Assembly (NCBI GenBank): GCA_037956075.1
Contig: CP138327.1
Coordinates: forward strand, 434,001 to 498,000
Origin: Catillopecten margaritatus gill symbiont
GTDB taxonomy: Bacteria > Pseudomonadota > Gammaproteobacteria > PS1 > Pseudothioglobaceae
Reading direction: 5' to 3'
Length of the DNA stretch: 64,000 nt
In this document: positions 16,346 to 25,190 of the stretch, piece by piece
Numbering within the stretch: position 1 is the first letter of the stretch
Layout of the letters: each line of letters opens with the position of its first letter
Made by a program: the position numbers and the translations under genes
Notes under the pieces: generated by a model
The model's database searches: none
What the model saw: the letters and a program-made list of their open reading frames with translations, nothing else
What the model was told of the DNA's origin: nothing

Positions 16346-16600
16346 ATGTTTGAAAATGATAAGGCAGTATTAGAGTTTAAACCTCGTTACCCACGGACGC
16401 TACCACAAGATTGGCAAGATATCGATAATCCAACAGTGTATGAAATTAGTGCGACTTTAGATACTTTGAAAAAGATGTATGCCGACCAAGTGAGAGATCT
16501 GAATCAAAAACGAGTTGATACTGACATAGGCGAGGAGAATTTGCGTAACATTGCCACGAATTATCAATCTGTTAAAGCTATTTTATTTCAACCCCGTTAA
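16346..16600 (+). CDS. conserved small hypothetical protein upstream of cnoX
   Basis: From the ATG at 16346 the product has 84 residues (MFENDKAVLEFKPRYPRTLP...), soluble, with a predicted helical C-terminal half. I do not recognise a family. An extension to 16334 would need a TTG start and is not supported. The stop codon overlaps the ATG of the thioredoxin-like gene (TAATG), so the two are translationally coupled and may work together in protein quality control, which is only inferred. Confidence 0.65.
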   Translation: MFENDKAVLEFKPRYPRTLPQDWQDIDNPTVYEISATLDTLKKMYADQVRDLNQKRVDTDIGEENLRNIATNYQSVKAILFQPR

Positions 16601-17490
16601 TGAGAAAAACTATGAGTAATGAAAACAAACCGTTAATATTTGAAATCAGTCAAAGTAATTTTGAAGATTTAGTCGTACATAATTCGACGCATCTGCCTGT
16701 TTTAGTGGAATTTATGGGGATGTGGTCTGAGCCTTGTATTAAAACGGAATATGCGATTGTGGAATTGGCAACTGAGTTTGCGGGGCAGTTTATTTTTGCT
16801 AAGATTGATATTGATGAGCAGGATGAGTTGAAGCAACAATTTTCGATTACCAATGTGCCGACTTTAGTAGTTTTTAAAGATGGCGAAGAAGTGCAAAGAG
16901 AGGAGGGTGAGTTATATTCGGAAGAGTTGCGTGTTTTACTTAAGCATTATGGTATTTTTAGAGAGTCGGATGAGTTGCGTGCTCAAGCCCGAAAAAAGCA
17001 TATGGATGGTGATACGCAAGCGGCGATTATGTTGCTAACTAAGGCAATTTCATCCGATCCGAGTAACACGCGTGTGGCATTAGATATGGTGCAAATATTT
17101 TTAGATATGGGCGAGATAGAACAGGCAAAAGGTTTATTTGACAGGCTGCCAGAATCGGCACAAAAAAGTGATATTGGTACCTCAATATCTAGCCAAATAA
17201 ATTTTATTCGTTTGGCACAAAATACTGCGGGACTATCTACACTGCAAATAGAGGTGGTAAAAAACCCTGATAATTATCAGGTGCGTTTTGATTTAGCCGT
17301 TTGTTTTTTTGCACAACATGATATTGAGCAAGGGATGGAAAATTTATTTTTTATTCAAGAAAACAATGCAAACTTTAAAGAAGGTGCAGCTAAAGAAATG
17401 ATTGGACTTATTTGTAATATGCTTGCCAGTAACAACCCGGAAGAAAGTGGCGCTTATCGTCGTCGTTTGGCTAATTTAATCAGTGAATAA
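16600..17490 (+). CDS. cnoX: thioredoxin-fold/TPR chaperedoxin (CnoX/YbbN-like)
   Basis: The 296-residue protein has an N-terminal thioredoxin fold (about 10-115) and a C-terminal helical TPR-like region. The usual WCGPC motif is replaced by WSEPC, leaving only the second Cys, as is seen in CnoX/YbbN-type co-chaperones that hold oxidised proteins for GroEL. The conserved cis-Pro is in ITNVPTLVVF. Start 16600 overlaps the preceding stop; a second ATG at 16612 is also possible. A fragment of its 3' end is duplicated at 15306-15374. Confidence 0.85.
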   Translation: MRKTMSNENKPLIFEISQSNFEDLVVHNSTHLPVLVEFMGMWSEPCIKTEYAIVELATEFAGQFIFAKIDIDEQDELKQQFSITNVPTLVVFKDGEEVQREEGELYSEELRVLLKHYGIFRESDELRAQARKKHMDGDTQAAIMLLTKAISSDPSNTRVALDMVQIFLDMGEIEQAKGLFDRLPESAQKSDIGTSISSQINFIRLAQNTAGLSTLQIEVVKNPDNYQVRFDLAVCFFAQHDIEQGMENLFFIQENNANFKEGAAKEMIGLICNMLASNNPEESGAYRRRLANLISE

Positions 17491-17618
17491 AATCCTTGTA
17501 TTGGATTAAATACTAGAAAGGTTAACTTTTAGCTAGGGGTGGTGTTTATGCTTGATGTAAGAGTCTCCTGCGCTCCTTGTTATTCCGAGCGTAGGTGTGA
17601 GAGTCTCCTGTTCTCCTT

Positions 17619-17685
17619 GTCATTCCGAGCGTAGTCGAGGGATCTTGCTTCCCACAAAAGATCCCTCGGCTGCGCTCGGGATGAC
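17619..17685. repeat. REP-like palindromic element, copy 1
   Basis: GTCATTCCGAGC...GAGGGATCTT pairs with AAGATCCCTCGG...CGCTCGGGATGAC around a short loop, a 67-bp palindrome. A second full copy is at 23107-23176 and a half copy at 24882-24910. Confidence 0.85.
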
Positions 17686-17945
17686 AGCGTGAGATTTATA
17701 ACTTGGATGACAGTGTAATGAGACTTATAGGTATTTGGTGACAGTGTAATGAGACTTATAGGTATTTGGTGACAGTGTGATGAGGCTTATAGGTATTTGG
17801 ATGACAGCGTGAGACTCATGGATACTGGATGATAGTATGAGACTTATGGGTATTTGGATGATCGTATGAAACTTATAGGCATTTGGATTGTAGTGCGAAA
17901 CCCATGGTTTTTGGGTGACAAGTATGAATAACTGGATGAAAGTTG
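17679..17945. repeat. degenerate tandem repeat, 8-9 units of about 26-32 bp
   Basis: Units begin GGATGACAG or GGTGACAG and continue ...GAGACTTATAGGTATTT, with gradual decay towards 17945. The array grows out of the right end of the palindromic element and fills the gap between cnoX and mogA (17491-17977), in which I see no gene. Confidence 0.85.
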
Positions 17946-17977
17946 GTTTTAGGTGGTATTTATATGTCTCTAAATAA

Positions 17978-18505
17978 CTAAAAATCTTGCTCAATAAAAT
18001 CTAAGTCAATTTGAATATTTGAGTTGTCTAATAACTCTAAACACTTTGGTACTGCCAAAAATACTGCTCCCAGACATACGGCAATTGCAGCGGGTTTTCC
18101 AGGTAGATTGATAATCAAACTGTTGCCACGCGTACCCGCTGTTTGACGCGAGAGAATTGCTGTTGGTACAGTTTGTAGCGATACAGTGCGCATTTGTTCG
18201 GCAAAGCCGTCAAAAATTCGCTCACAGACAGCGTGTGTGGCTTCGGGGGTAACATCACGAGTTGTTGGACCTGTGCCGCCTGTTGTTAGGATGAGATTGC
18301 AGTTTTTATTGTCGGCAAAATCAATCATTGTTTGCTCGATTAGAGGTTGTTCGTCTTCAATAATAACAGTCTCAATTTCATATGGGGATAGTAGGGCGCT
18401 TTTAATCCAATCTTGCATCGCGGGGCCACCAATATCTTCATATTCACCTCGTGCTGCACGGTCAGAAATAGTGATAAAACCGACTTTAATTTTTGTGTTG
18501 TTCAT
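17978..18505 (-). CDS. mogA: molybdopterin adenylyltransferase
   Basis: MogA adenylates molybdopterin before MoeA inserts molybdate. The 175-residue protein has the MoCF-domain motifs TTGGTGPTTRDVTPEA (about 85-100) and NLPGKPAA near 144. It is the most downstream gene of a minus-strand Mo-cofactor cluster and overlaps the nhaA start by one base. The nitrate reductase on the other side of the cluster is the obvious consumer. Confidence 0.92.
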   Translation of the reverse strand: MNNTKIKVGFITISDRAARGEYEDIGGPAMQDWIKSALLSPYEIETVIIEDEQPLIEQTMIDFADNKNCNLILTTGGTGPTTRDVTPEATHAVCERIFDGFAEQMRTVSLQTVPTAILSRQTAGTRGNSLIINLPGKPAAIAVCLGAVFLAVPKCLELLDNSNIQIDLDFIEQDF

Positions 18506-19842
18506 TATTCTCCCTCAGATTTGGCAATATATTTCAGCCATATAAAGCCAGCTACTCCTGAAAATAGCGAGGCTGCTAAAACACCAACTTTGGCTTGAAA
18601 GATAAAATCAGGAGAACCTAAAAAAGCTAAATCAGCCACAAAAATAGACATAGTAAAACCAATACCACCTAACAGTGAAACGCCAAATATCTGACTCATA
18701 GTGCTATCTTTTGGTAGTGTGGCAATTTTGCTTTTGATTGCTAACCAAGCAACGCCAAAAATACCGATTACTTTGCCAAGCACAAGTCCAAGCATAATGC
18801 CGACAGGAATAGGCCGTACAATCGTCTCTCCAATGGAATCTAAATCAATAGCAATACCTGCATTTGCCAGTGCAAATAAAGGGATAACAATTAGAGCAAT
18901 GGGCAAATGTAAATCATTTTCTAATCTTGCAGCGGGTGTTCCCACTTCATCGATATTTCTTTCTATTTTCATTAAAACTGTCTTTTGCTTTTCATTTAAC
19001 TTGTGTGTACTCTGATTTGGATGCTCGTCATATTCATTAAGTAAGCTTTTAATTTGCTTAGAAAAACTTTCGGGTAACCTTTTTGGTTTTGATGGAATTG
19101 CCATCGCCGCAATAACACCTGAAATAGTGGCATGCACACCTGATTCCAGCATAAAAAACCACATAAATAAGCCTACAGCTAAATAAGGCAACATTGCGTG
19201 AATGCCAAATCGATTGAAAGCAATCAATATTAAAAAAGACACACCTGACAAAGCCAATGGCAACAAATGAATTTGATCGGTATAAAAAGTAGCAATCACA
19301 AGGACAGCGCCTAGATCATCCACAATTGCCAATGCAACTAAAAAAGTAACAAGGCTAACTGGTATACTTTTTTTCAGCAACACTAATACGCTAATTGCAA
19401 AGGCAATATCGGTTGCCATCGGAATACCCCAGCCAATCGCACCTTCACCACCACTGTTAACTGTTAGATACAAGAAAGCAGGGAATAGCATGCCACCGAT
19501 AGCTGCCAAAATAGGTAAGATTGCCACTTTGATGTTTGAAAGTTCACCATTCAAGACTTCTCTTTTTATCTCAAGACCAATGATAAAAAAGAAAAAAGTC
19601 ATTAACCCGTCGTTAATCCAATAATGAATAGGGTGGGACAGTGACCAGGTGCCTATGGTTAAGTTTATTTTTGTATGTAGTGTGTGTGCATAAACATCAG
19701 ATAAAGAGGAATTGGCAAGTACTAATGCCAATACTGTTGTCAGCATTAATGCCAATCCTGTCGTTGTTTGGGCATGTAAAAAATGCTCAAAAGGCGTTGA
19801 TATTTTCTTAAAAGCTTTTTCCCAAGGGGCACATAGTTTCAT
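18505..19842 (-). CDS. nhaA: Na+/H+ antiporter NhaA
   Basis: The 445-residue inner-membrane protein has the NhaA hallmark ALAIVDDLGAVLVIA with the paired aspartates that bind Na+/H+, and about twelve membrane segments. It exchanges Na+ and H+ for pH and sodium homeostasis. It is longer than the E. coli protein because of a hydrophilic loop of about 50 residues near 235-290 (KRLPESFSKQIKSLLNEYDE). It sits inside a Mo-cofactor cluster, to which it has no obvious functional link. Confidence 0.93.
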   Translation of the reverse strand: MKLCAPWEKAFKKISTPFEHFLHAQTTTGLALMLTTVLALVLANSSLSDVYAHTLHTKINLTIGTWSLSHPIHYWINDGLMTFFFFIIGLEIKREVLNGELSNIKVAILPILAAIGGMLFPAFLYLTVNSGGEGAIGWGIPMATDIAFAISVLVLLKKSIPVSLVTFLVALAIVDDLGAVLVIATFYTDQIHLLPLALSGVSFLILIAFNRFGIHAMLPYLAVGLFMWFFMLESGVHATISGVIAAMAIPSKPKRLPESFSKQIKSLLNEYDEHPNQSTHKLNEKQKTVLMKIERNIDEVGTPAARLENDLHLPIALIVIPLFALANAGIAIDLDSIGETIVRPIPVGIMLGLVLGKVIGIFGVAWLAIKSKIATLPKDSTMSQIFGVSLLGGIGFTMSIFVADLAFLGSPDFIFQAKVGVLAASLFSGVAGFIWLKYIAKSEGE

Positions 19843-19876
19843 AAGTATTTTTTAATTTTGCGTTGAGGTAATTTTA

Positions 19877-19951
19877 CCTCAGCCAAAAAGTAAAAATCAC
19901 AAAGATAGTGCTATCCCTTGTTCTGCTTGTGATTTCTACTTTTGAGTTAGG
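19877..19951. repeat. inverted-repeat element, relative of 4062-4210
   Basis: CCTCAGCCAAAAAGTAAAAA pairs with the right arm ...TTCTACTTTTGAGTTAGGG; the inner part AAAATCACAAA...CCCTTG matches the left half of the element at 4062. It fills the gap between nhaA and moaD. Confidence 0.65.
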
Positions 19952-19961
19952 GTGTTATATT

Positions 19962-20198
19962 TTATCCACCTGTTACTGGTGGATAAAACGCCACTTCATC
20001 ATCATCATTTAATTTGCTTGAGTCTTTGGCGATTTCGTGATTAATCGCGCAAAGAATGTTGCTTGGGAAATATTGTTTACCATGTCTTTTTATAAGTAGC
20101 ACCCTTAAATCATTAACTGTCATATCGGTAGCTGCCTCAATAACTTCATTAGAAAGTCCAATCGACTCTTTCAATGATGCAAAATATAAAATATTCAT
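19962..20198 (-). CDS. moaD: molybdopterin synthase small subunit
   Basis: The 78-residue ubiquitin-like sulfur carrier ends in the required C-terminal Gly-Gly (PPVTGG), which is thiocarboxylated and donates sulfur to form the dithiolene of molybdopterin with MoaE. It starts 4 bp inside the end of moaA. MoaE is encoded separately at 24333-24809, at the other end of the cluster. Confidence 0.93.
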   Translation of the reverse strand: MNILYFASLKESIGLSNEVIEAATDMTVNDLRVLLIKRHGKQYFPSNILCAINHEIAKDSSKLNDDDEVAFYPPVTGG

Positions 20199-21187
20199 CC
20201 ACCAACCTCTACCATTTGTACATTAATAATATTGTTAATATCGGTATCAAATTCGTGTTTTTCGGGTTTATGGCTAATGGCGTTAACAATTAAATCTTTA
20301 ACTTCGTTATCACTCATTCCCGATCTAAGTGCATCGCGTAAAGATACTGAGTTTTCTTGCCCTAAGCACAAAATTAATTGCCCTTTGGCCGTCAATCGAA
20401 TGCGATTACAATCACTACAAAAATTATTAGAAACTGCAGAAATTGTCCCTACTGATGACTGAGTATTTTCAATTAAATACGCCTTGGCGGGTCCAGCGGT
20501 TTGCGTGGGTTTAACGGCTACTAATCGATTTGGTAAATGTGTGTGTATGCGTTTTAAAATATCGGCTTCACTATAATGTTGGTTAGTGGCATCAATGCCT
20601 GCTGTGCCAATTGGCATAGTTTCAATAAAACGAACACTGATATTACGCTCAATGGCAAAATCAATTATTGACTCTATTTCATCATCATTTACACCACGCA
20701 TTACCACTACATTAATTTTAATTGGATTGATGCCTACTTTTATAGCCTCATCGATCCCCTTAATCACCTTGTCTAATTCACCACCACGCGTAATCTCTTC
20801 AAATCTTTTAGCAATGAGAGAATCGATAGAAATATTAACCCTATTAACGCCATTTTGATGAATCTTCTTGGCAAATTTTTCTAATAAATGTGCATTGGTT
20901 GATAAGGGTATATCGTTAATGCCGTTAGTATCGCCAATCATTTTTATAATTTTAGAAATACCTGTTTTCAATAAGGGCTCACCGCCTGTTAGTCTAACTT
21001 TGGTAATGCCCAAATCAGCAAATATTTGCATAATTTTTTCAATTTCTCCATAAGAGAGAACCTCACTTCTGGCAGTGCTTATTGTGTGGTCTTCATCACG
21101 ACAATAATGACAGCGATAATTGCAATGGTCAGTAACTGAAAACCTTAGATAGCTAATATGACGCCCAAATGGGTCAATAAGTTTCAT
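20195..21187 (-). CDS. moaA: GTP 3',8-cyclase (radical SAM)
   Basis: MoaA catalyses the first step from GTP to cyclic pyranopterin. The N-terminal radical-SAM motif is CNYRCHYC, a second FeS cluster is bound by CSDCNRIRL near 250, and the chain ends in the GG dipeptide needed for activity. I choose the ATG at 21187, because it overlaps the moaC stop as ATGA; a start 3 codons upstream is possible. About 330 residues, normal length. Confidence 0.95.
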   Translation of the reverse strand: MKLIDPFGRHISYLRFSVTDHCNYRCHYCRDEDHTISTARSEVLSYGEIEKIMQIFADLGITKVRLTGGEPLLKTGISKIIKMIGDTNGINDIPLSTNAHLLEKFAKKIHQNGVNRVNISIDSLIAKRFEEITRGGELDKVIKGIDEAIKVGINPIKINVVVMRGVNDDEIESIIDFAIERNISVRFIETMPIGTAGIDATNQHYSEADILKRIHTHLPNRLVAVKPTQTAGPAKAYLIENTQSSVGTISAVSNNFCSDCNRIRLTAKGQLILCLGQENSVSLRDALRSGMSDNEVKDLIVNAISHKPEKHEFDTDINNIINVQMVEVGG

Positions 21188-21657
21188 GCTTTCCAATCTC
21201 CCGATTTACCACCCGATTTTTCCAGTACCTGAGTTTGACTAATCACCATGCCACGGTCAACTGCTTTGCACATATCGTAAACCGTAAGTGCTGCCACACT
21301 TGCCGCTGTCAATGCCTCCATTTCCACGCCCGTTTTGCCATCGAGTTTGGTGGTGGCAATAATTTCAATGCTTGAATTGTCGGTATTTGCCGTTAATTCC
21401 ACTCCCACTTTAGTGAGCATAAGCGGGTGGCAAAGTGGAATTAAATCTGCACATTTTTTTGCCGCCTGAATGCCTGCAATGCGTGCCACTGCCAACACAT
21501 CGCCTTTTTTATGCTGTCCAGAAGTAATCAATGCCAAGGTGGATGGCTGCATCAGCACCACCGATTTTGCTTTGGCAATCCGTGTGGTAATCGTCTTGTC
21601 GGACACATCCACCATTTGTGCGTCGCCTTTGTCATTAATGTGGGTTAATTTGCTCAT
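21184..21657 (-). CDS. moaC: cyclic pyranopterin monophosphate synthase
   Basis: The 157-residue enzyme acts after MoaA to give cyclic pyranopterin monophosphate. Family motifs include [13 protein letters not shown] (about 75-87), [11 protein letters not shown] and the [10 protein letters not shown] loop with its conserved Asp, Lys and Arg. It lies 6 bp after moeA and overlaps moaA by 4 bp. Confidence 0.95.
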   Translation of the reverse strand: MSKLTHINDKGDAQMVDVSDKTITTRIAKAKSVVLMQPSTLALITSGQHKKGDVLAVARIAGIQAAKKCADLIPLCHPLMLTKVGVELTANTDNSSIEIIATTKLDGKTGVEMEALTAASVAALTVYDMCKAVDRGMVISQTQVLEKSGGKSGDWKA

Positions 21658-21663
21658 ATTTTT

Positions 21664-22917
21664 TTAAGTTAATGAATAATAATTCAGTATTTTACCTTGT
21701 GAAAAAGTGCTGTCTTCTGGCACTTCAATCAAACCATCCGCCCAAACCATCGAACTCAAAACATCTGAACCTTGCTTGGGGTAAAGTTGTGCAGAAACGG
21801 GCACCGTTGAATGATTTAATTGGACTCTGACAAACTCGCGTCGTGGTCTTGATTGGCGCCAATCAAAATTACATTGTACTTGCATTGTTTGATTTTGATA
21901 CGAATTTATGCCTTGCATTTTTTTAATAAACGGCTGCACAAATAAGAAAAAAGTGACCATTGCCGATACAGGATTGCCCGGTAATCCAATAAATGCAGCC
22001 TTATCAATATGCCCAAAAGCCAACGGTTTCCCAGGTTTTATTTTAATTCGCCATAAATTCAATTGACCCAATTTTTCTACCGCAGGTTTTACATGATCCT
22101 CTTCACCAACTGACACGCCACCCGTGGTTACAATCAAATCGCAATCCGATTGCAACCGTTCCAACGCATCGCAAGTTGCCTCAAAAGTGTCTTTAATATT
22201 GCCGAGATTAACCACCTTACAACCCAGTTTGTTCAACATTGCCACTAAAGAATAACGGTTAGAGTTAAAAATCTGCCCCTGTTTCAAAGTATTTCCAGGT
22301 TCAACCAACTCATCCCCCGTAAAAAATACCCCTACTTTAACTTGCTGAAATACCGCCAGTTTACCCATACCCACAGAGGCAGCCAGTGCAATATCCTGCG
22401 GTTTCAGTTGCTTGCCTTTGGGCAAAATCACATCGCCTAATTGAATGTCATTTCCCAATGGGCGAATATTTTCATCCAATGCAATCGGTCGATAAATTTC
22501 AATCTTGGTGCCATTATCAATGAGTTCACATTCTTCTTGCATCACCACCGTATTCGCCCCTTTCGGTATCGGTGCTCCTGTAAAAATACGCGCTGCACAG
22601 CCAGGTAAAAGCGTGTTGCCCGTACTCCCTGCGGCAATGCGGTCAGTAATTTCAAATGCAAATCCACCCGGCGTATCAATTTGCTTTTTTTGCAAATGAA
22701 TCGCATACCCATCCATTGCCGAATTATCAAACCCTGGTACCGCAATATCCGAACAAATATCCGTCGCTAAAACCCTGTGTAAAGCCTCATCGAGCGTTAC
22801 TAATTGAGTGTCATTAGTCACTTTAACAGAATTCGTTAGAATTTCTAAAGCTTCATCGATAGAAATTAGAGGTTGTGGCACTGTGGCACTGTCGCAATCA
22901 ACTTGCTGGTTGTTCAT
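21664..22917 (-). CDS. moeA: molybdopterin molybdenumtransferase
   Basis: MoeA inserts molybdenum into adenylated molybdopterin. The 417-residue protein has the N-terminal AVPGFDNSAMDGYA motif, the TTGGVSVGEEDHVK loop of the MoCF domain near 265, and GLPGNPVSAMVTF near 319. Together with mogA it finishes the cofactor. A 322-bp gap upstream (22918-23239) holds a REP-like palindrome and no gene that I can see. Confidence 0.95.
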   Translation of the reverse strand: MNNQQVDCDSATVPQPLISIDEALEILTNSVKVTNDTQLVTLDEALHRVLATDICSDIAVPGFDNSAMDGYAIHLQKKQIDTPGGFAFEITDRIAAGSTGNTLLPGCAARIFTGAPIPKGANTVVMQEECELIDNGTKIEIYRPIALDENIRPLGNDIQLGDVILPKGKQLKPQDIALAASVGMGKLAVFQQVKVGVFFTGDELVEPGNTLKQGQIFNSNRYSLVAMLNKLGCKVVNLGNIKDTFEATCDALERLQSDCDLIVTTGGVSVGEEDHVKPAVEKLGQLNLWRIKIKPGKPLAFGHIDKAAFIGLPGNPVSAMVTFFLFVQPFIKKMQGINSYQNQTMQVQCNFDWRQSRPRREFVRVQLNHSTVPVSAQLYPKQGSDVLSSMVWADGLIEVPEDSTFSQGKILNYYSLT

Positions 22918-23106
22918 ATAGATTGAGTTGTTAATTATTTCGCTGATTGTATCACATAGCCTACATACTTGACAATAACATAAGTCTTCAAAAGAAAAAA
23001 TCTATCCTTAATTAAAAGTAATTTACACATCACCCTTTGTGTTCTTTGCCATCCTGAGCGCAATCGAAGAGTTTTTGTGTGTCAAACGATAGTAAAGAAA
23101 AAAAAT

Positions 23107-23176
23107 GTCATTCCGAGCGATAGCCGAGGAATCTCGTGTTCCCAATACAAGATCCTTCGGCTACGCTCAGGATGAC
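23107..23176. repeat. REP-like palindromic element, copy 2
   Basis: This has the same design as 17619-17685: GTCATTCCGAGC at the left and GCTCAGGATGAC at the right, with a central AAGATCC block. It lies between mobA-mobB and moeA; further GGATGACA remnants follow to about 23200. Confidence 0.85.
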
Positions 23177-23239
23177 AGTGGGGTGAGTTGCTCAGGATGA
23201 CAACATCGGGATTGACAGCAGGGTAGGTTGTCAGCAGAT

Positions 23240-24346
23240 TCACAAATGTGCATAAGCTAAAATAAAATCACTGATTTTCTCAATATTGTTTATATCTAAC
23301 ATTAGCATATTGCCTTCAATTTTCGTTTGGTTACTGGCAATTGCAATAATATTGTCATCATTTTCAAATAATGACGGGTGCTTTAATTCAATGCGCTGTA
23401 ATTCTATTTTCTTAATATTTTCATACTTAAAACCTTCAACTAAAATCAAATCTAGTTGTGTTAAGTCTAGTTGTGTTAATAAAGAAGATAAATCTGATTC
23501 TTGCTGCTGATAACGACTAACCAAAGCAAAATGTTTGGCAGAGCTAATTAACACCTGACTTGCACCTGCATGATAACATTCGTAACTATCCTTACCAGGG
23601 TGATCAATCTCAAAATCGTGATGTGTGTGCTTAACAAGGGCGATGCGTATATTTTTCTGTTTTAATTGCTCAATAAGCTGAGTGATAAGTTTGGTTTTCC
23701 CTGTGCCACTAAAAGCTGAAAACCCTAAAATAGGTGTATTTTGTATTTTACTTGGTTGGGTAACAGATGCGTAATCACAAGGTGTATTGATGTTAATAAA
23801 CTTTTTTTTATGTTTGGAGAAATCTACTTCAATGGTTTTATTCTGTTGGTACCACAAATCAATTTTTCGATTATTTTTCTGTAAATACTGTAATAAATTA
23901 TCTAATAAACTGGTTTTCAATAAAGCAAAAGTGGGTTGCAGCCTGTCTCCATCGTGCGCGACACTGATGTCCATTTTTGAATCAATAAGCGCCATTTTTA
24001 AATCTTGCAATAACTCCTTTCCAACCATTGGGCAATCACATGGAAGCACTAATAAATAAGGTGTTTTACTGATTTTCATGGCTTTTGCAAAGCCCGCTAA
24101 AGGACCTTGAAAATCCTCCATATCATCGCTAATAATTGGATTTTTAGTAAATTTTTGATATTGAGCTTGGTTGCGATTAGCGTTAATTAAGACGGTGCCA
24201 ACTTCATTTTCAAAAGCCTCAATAATGTGCTGAACAAGTGGCTTCTGATTGAATTTTATCAAACCCTTATCTTGGTTATTCATACGCCTTGAACGACCGC
24301 CCGCAAGAATGACAGCGGTTATTTGTTGAGTTTTAATTGTCTGCAT
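23240..24346 (-). CDS. MobA-MobB fusion: Mo-cofactor guanylyltransferase and GTP-binding adaptor
   Basis: The N-terminal half (about 1-190) is MobA, with AVILAGGRSRRMNNQDKGL and LPCDCPMVG, which adds GMP to Mo-molybdopterin. The C-terminal half (about 200-368) is MobB, with a P-loop FSGTGKTKL and the VEGFKYE motif. The two activities, often separate genes, are fused here. I take the ATG at 24346, just before MQTIKTQQITAVILAGG; the frame upstream of it lies within moaE. MGD made here would be used by the nitrate reductase at 30756. Confidence 0.92.
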   Translation of the reverse strand: MQTIKTQQITAVILAGGRSRRMNNQDKGLIKFNQKPLVQHIIEAFENEVGTVLINANRNQAQYQKFTKNPIISDDMEDFQGPLAGFAKAMKISKTPYLLVLPCDCPMVGKELLQDLKMALIDSKMDISVAHDGDRLQPTFALLKTSLLDNLLQYLQKNNRKIDLWYQQNKTIEVDFSKHKKKFININTPCDYASVTQPSKIQNTPILGFSAFSGTGKTKLITQLIEQLKQKNIRIALVKHTHHDFEIDHPGKDSYECYHAGASQVLISSAKHFALVSRYQQQESDLSSLLTQLDLTQLDLILVEGFKYENIKKIELQRIELKHPSLFENDDNIIAIASNQTKIEGNMLMLDINNIEKISDFILAYAHL

Positions 24347-24809
24347 TTTTTGATATTGAATTGTCCCAGCGGTCTTTTTGTTTATTATCGCTGTTCTTGG
24401 CGTCAACCCATGTGCTTTGATCTTTAGTATGTTCTTTTTTCCAGAAAGGTGCTTGGGTTTTTAAGTAGTCCATGATGAATGCACAGGATTCAAAAGCAGA
24501 TTTTCGATGTTTGCTGTTGGTAACAACCAAGACAATTTGTTCATTAGACTGCAAGTCTCCGATACGATGGATAACAGTAACATTGCCCAGCTCCCAGCGC
24601 TTATGTGCCTGATTAATGATGGATAAAAGGGCTTTTTCCGTCATTTTAGGATAATGTTCAAGTGTCATTTTAGTGATAGGTTCACCTTCTAAATCACGCA
24701 CGAAACCAACAAAACTAACGGTAGCGCCGATGCTTCTATCATTGTTTTTAGCGAGAGCAATTTCGGTGCTTATATCAAAATCGTGTTGTTGAATGCTTAT
24801 TTTATCCAT
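24333..24809 (-). CDS. moaE: molybdopterin synthase catalytic subunit
   Basis: The 158-residue enzyme joins with MoaD to make molybdopterin. Family motifs GATVSFVGFVRD, the LEHYPKM segment, VIHRIG and RKSAFESCAFIMDYLK are present, including the catalytic lysine in FWKKEH. The ATG at 24809 gives the normal start; a longer frame to 25037 runs across the nirB promoter. The gene is divergent from nirB with 381 bp between start codons and overlaps mobA-mobB by 14 bp. Confidence 0.93.
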   Translation of the reverse strand: MDKISIQQHDFDISTEIALAKNNDRSIGATVSFVGFVRDLEGEPITKMTLEHYPKMTEKALLSIINQAHKRWELGNVTVIHRIGDLQSNEQIVLVVTNSKHRKSAFESCAFIMDYLKTQAPFWKKEHTKDQSTWVDAKNSDNKQKDRWDNSISKNADN

Positions 24810-24881
24810 TGCGATTATTTTACAAGTTATTAATTGCAAATTATAATTTATTCTACTCCAAAATACAGTCAAGGTGTTTTG

Positions 24882-24910
24882 TGAGATTCCTCGGTGATGC
24901 TCGGAGTGAC
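24882..24910. repeat. half copy of the REP-like element
   Basis: GAGATTCCTCGGTGATGCTC continues to GGAGTGAC, matching one arm of the palindromes at 17619 and 23107. The second arm is absent. Confidence 0.6.
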
Positions 24911-24992
24911 ATTTTTTACTCGGAAGGATGTTTTTTTGAAAGGAAAATGAGAAAATATTATAAATAACTAATATAGTCAACTTTTGCTTTGG

Positions 24993-24998
24993 TATAAT
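24993..24998 (+). promoter_or_regulatory. -10 element of the nitrate/nitrite operon
   Basis: A perfect TATAAT lies 7-10 bases before the predicted 5' end of the leader RNA. The -35 region (around TAGTCAA, 24974-24980) is poor, which is compatible with an activator-dependent promoter. Confidence 0.65.
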
Positions 24999-25006
24999 AT
25001 CTGGAC

Positions 25007-25047
25007 ATTGTCCAACGATGGGCAATAAAATAAACATAGGCGTTTAT
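25007..25047 (+). promoter_or_regulatory. two-hairpin ANTAR antiterminator target in the nirB leader
   Basis: Hairpin P1: ATTGTCC (25007-25013), hexaloop AACGAT (25014-25019), GGGCAAT (25020-25026). Hairpin P2: ATAAAC (25030-25035), hexaloop ATAGGC (25036-25041), GTTTAT (25042-25047). Both loops have A at position 1 and G at position 4, the rule for RNAs bound by ANTAR proteins such as NasR and NasT. The 3' arm of P2 is the 5' arm of the following terminator, so P2 and terminator exclude each other. Confidence 0.8.
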
Positions 25048-25087
25048 CTGGTTTCATTTTTTGAAAACTGGATAAGCGTTTTTTTTT
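25041..25087 (+). terminator. leader terminator 1 (controlled by the ANTAR hairpins)
   Basis: CGTTTATCTGGTTT (25041-25054) pairs with AAACTGGATAAGCG (25065-25078), mostly Watson-Crick with some G-U pairs, followed by nine T (25079-25087). Its 5' arm overlaps hairpin P2. Confidence 0.85.
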
Positions 25088-25120
25088 GGTCGGTTTCCAG
25101 AGGACTGATGAAGGTATTGG

Positions 25121-25169
25121 AGCCAGTTGAGGGGTTGTTGTAATGACGATTTTCGACTGGCTTTTTTTG
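25121..25169 (+). terminator. leader terminator 2
   Basis: AGCCAGTTGA (25121-25130) pairs with TCGACTGGCT (25153-25162), a 10-bp stem with one G-U, followed by a run of seven T. It lies between terminator 1 and the nirB start. I could not find a second pair of AxxGxx hairpins for it. Confidence 0.75.
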
Positions 25170-25190
25170 TGGATAAAATAAGGAAATAGC

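Noticed and set aside
17679-17945. Possible CRISPR array
   Set aside because: Units are directly adjacent and degenerate with no unique spacers, and no cas genes are present.
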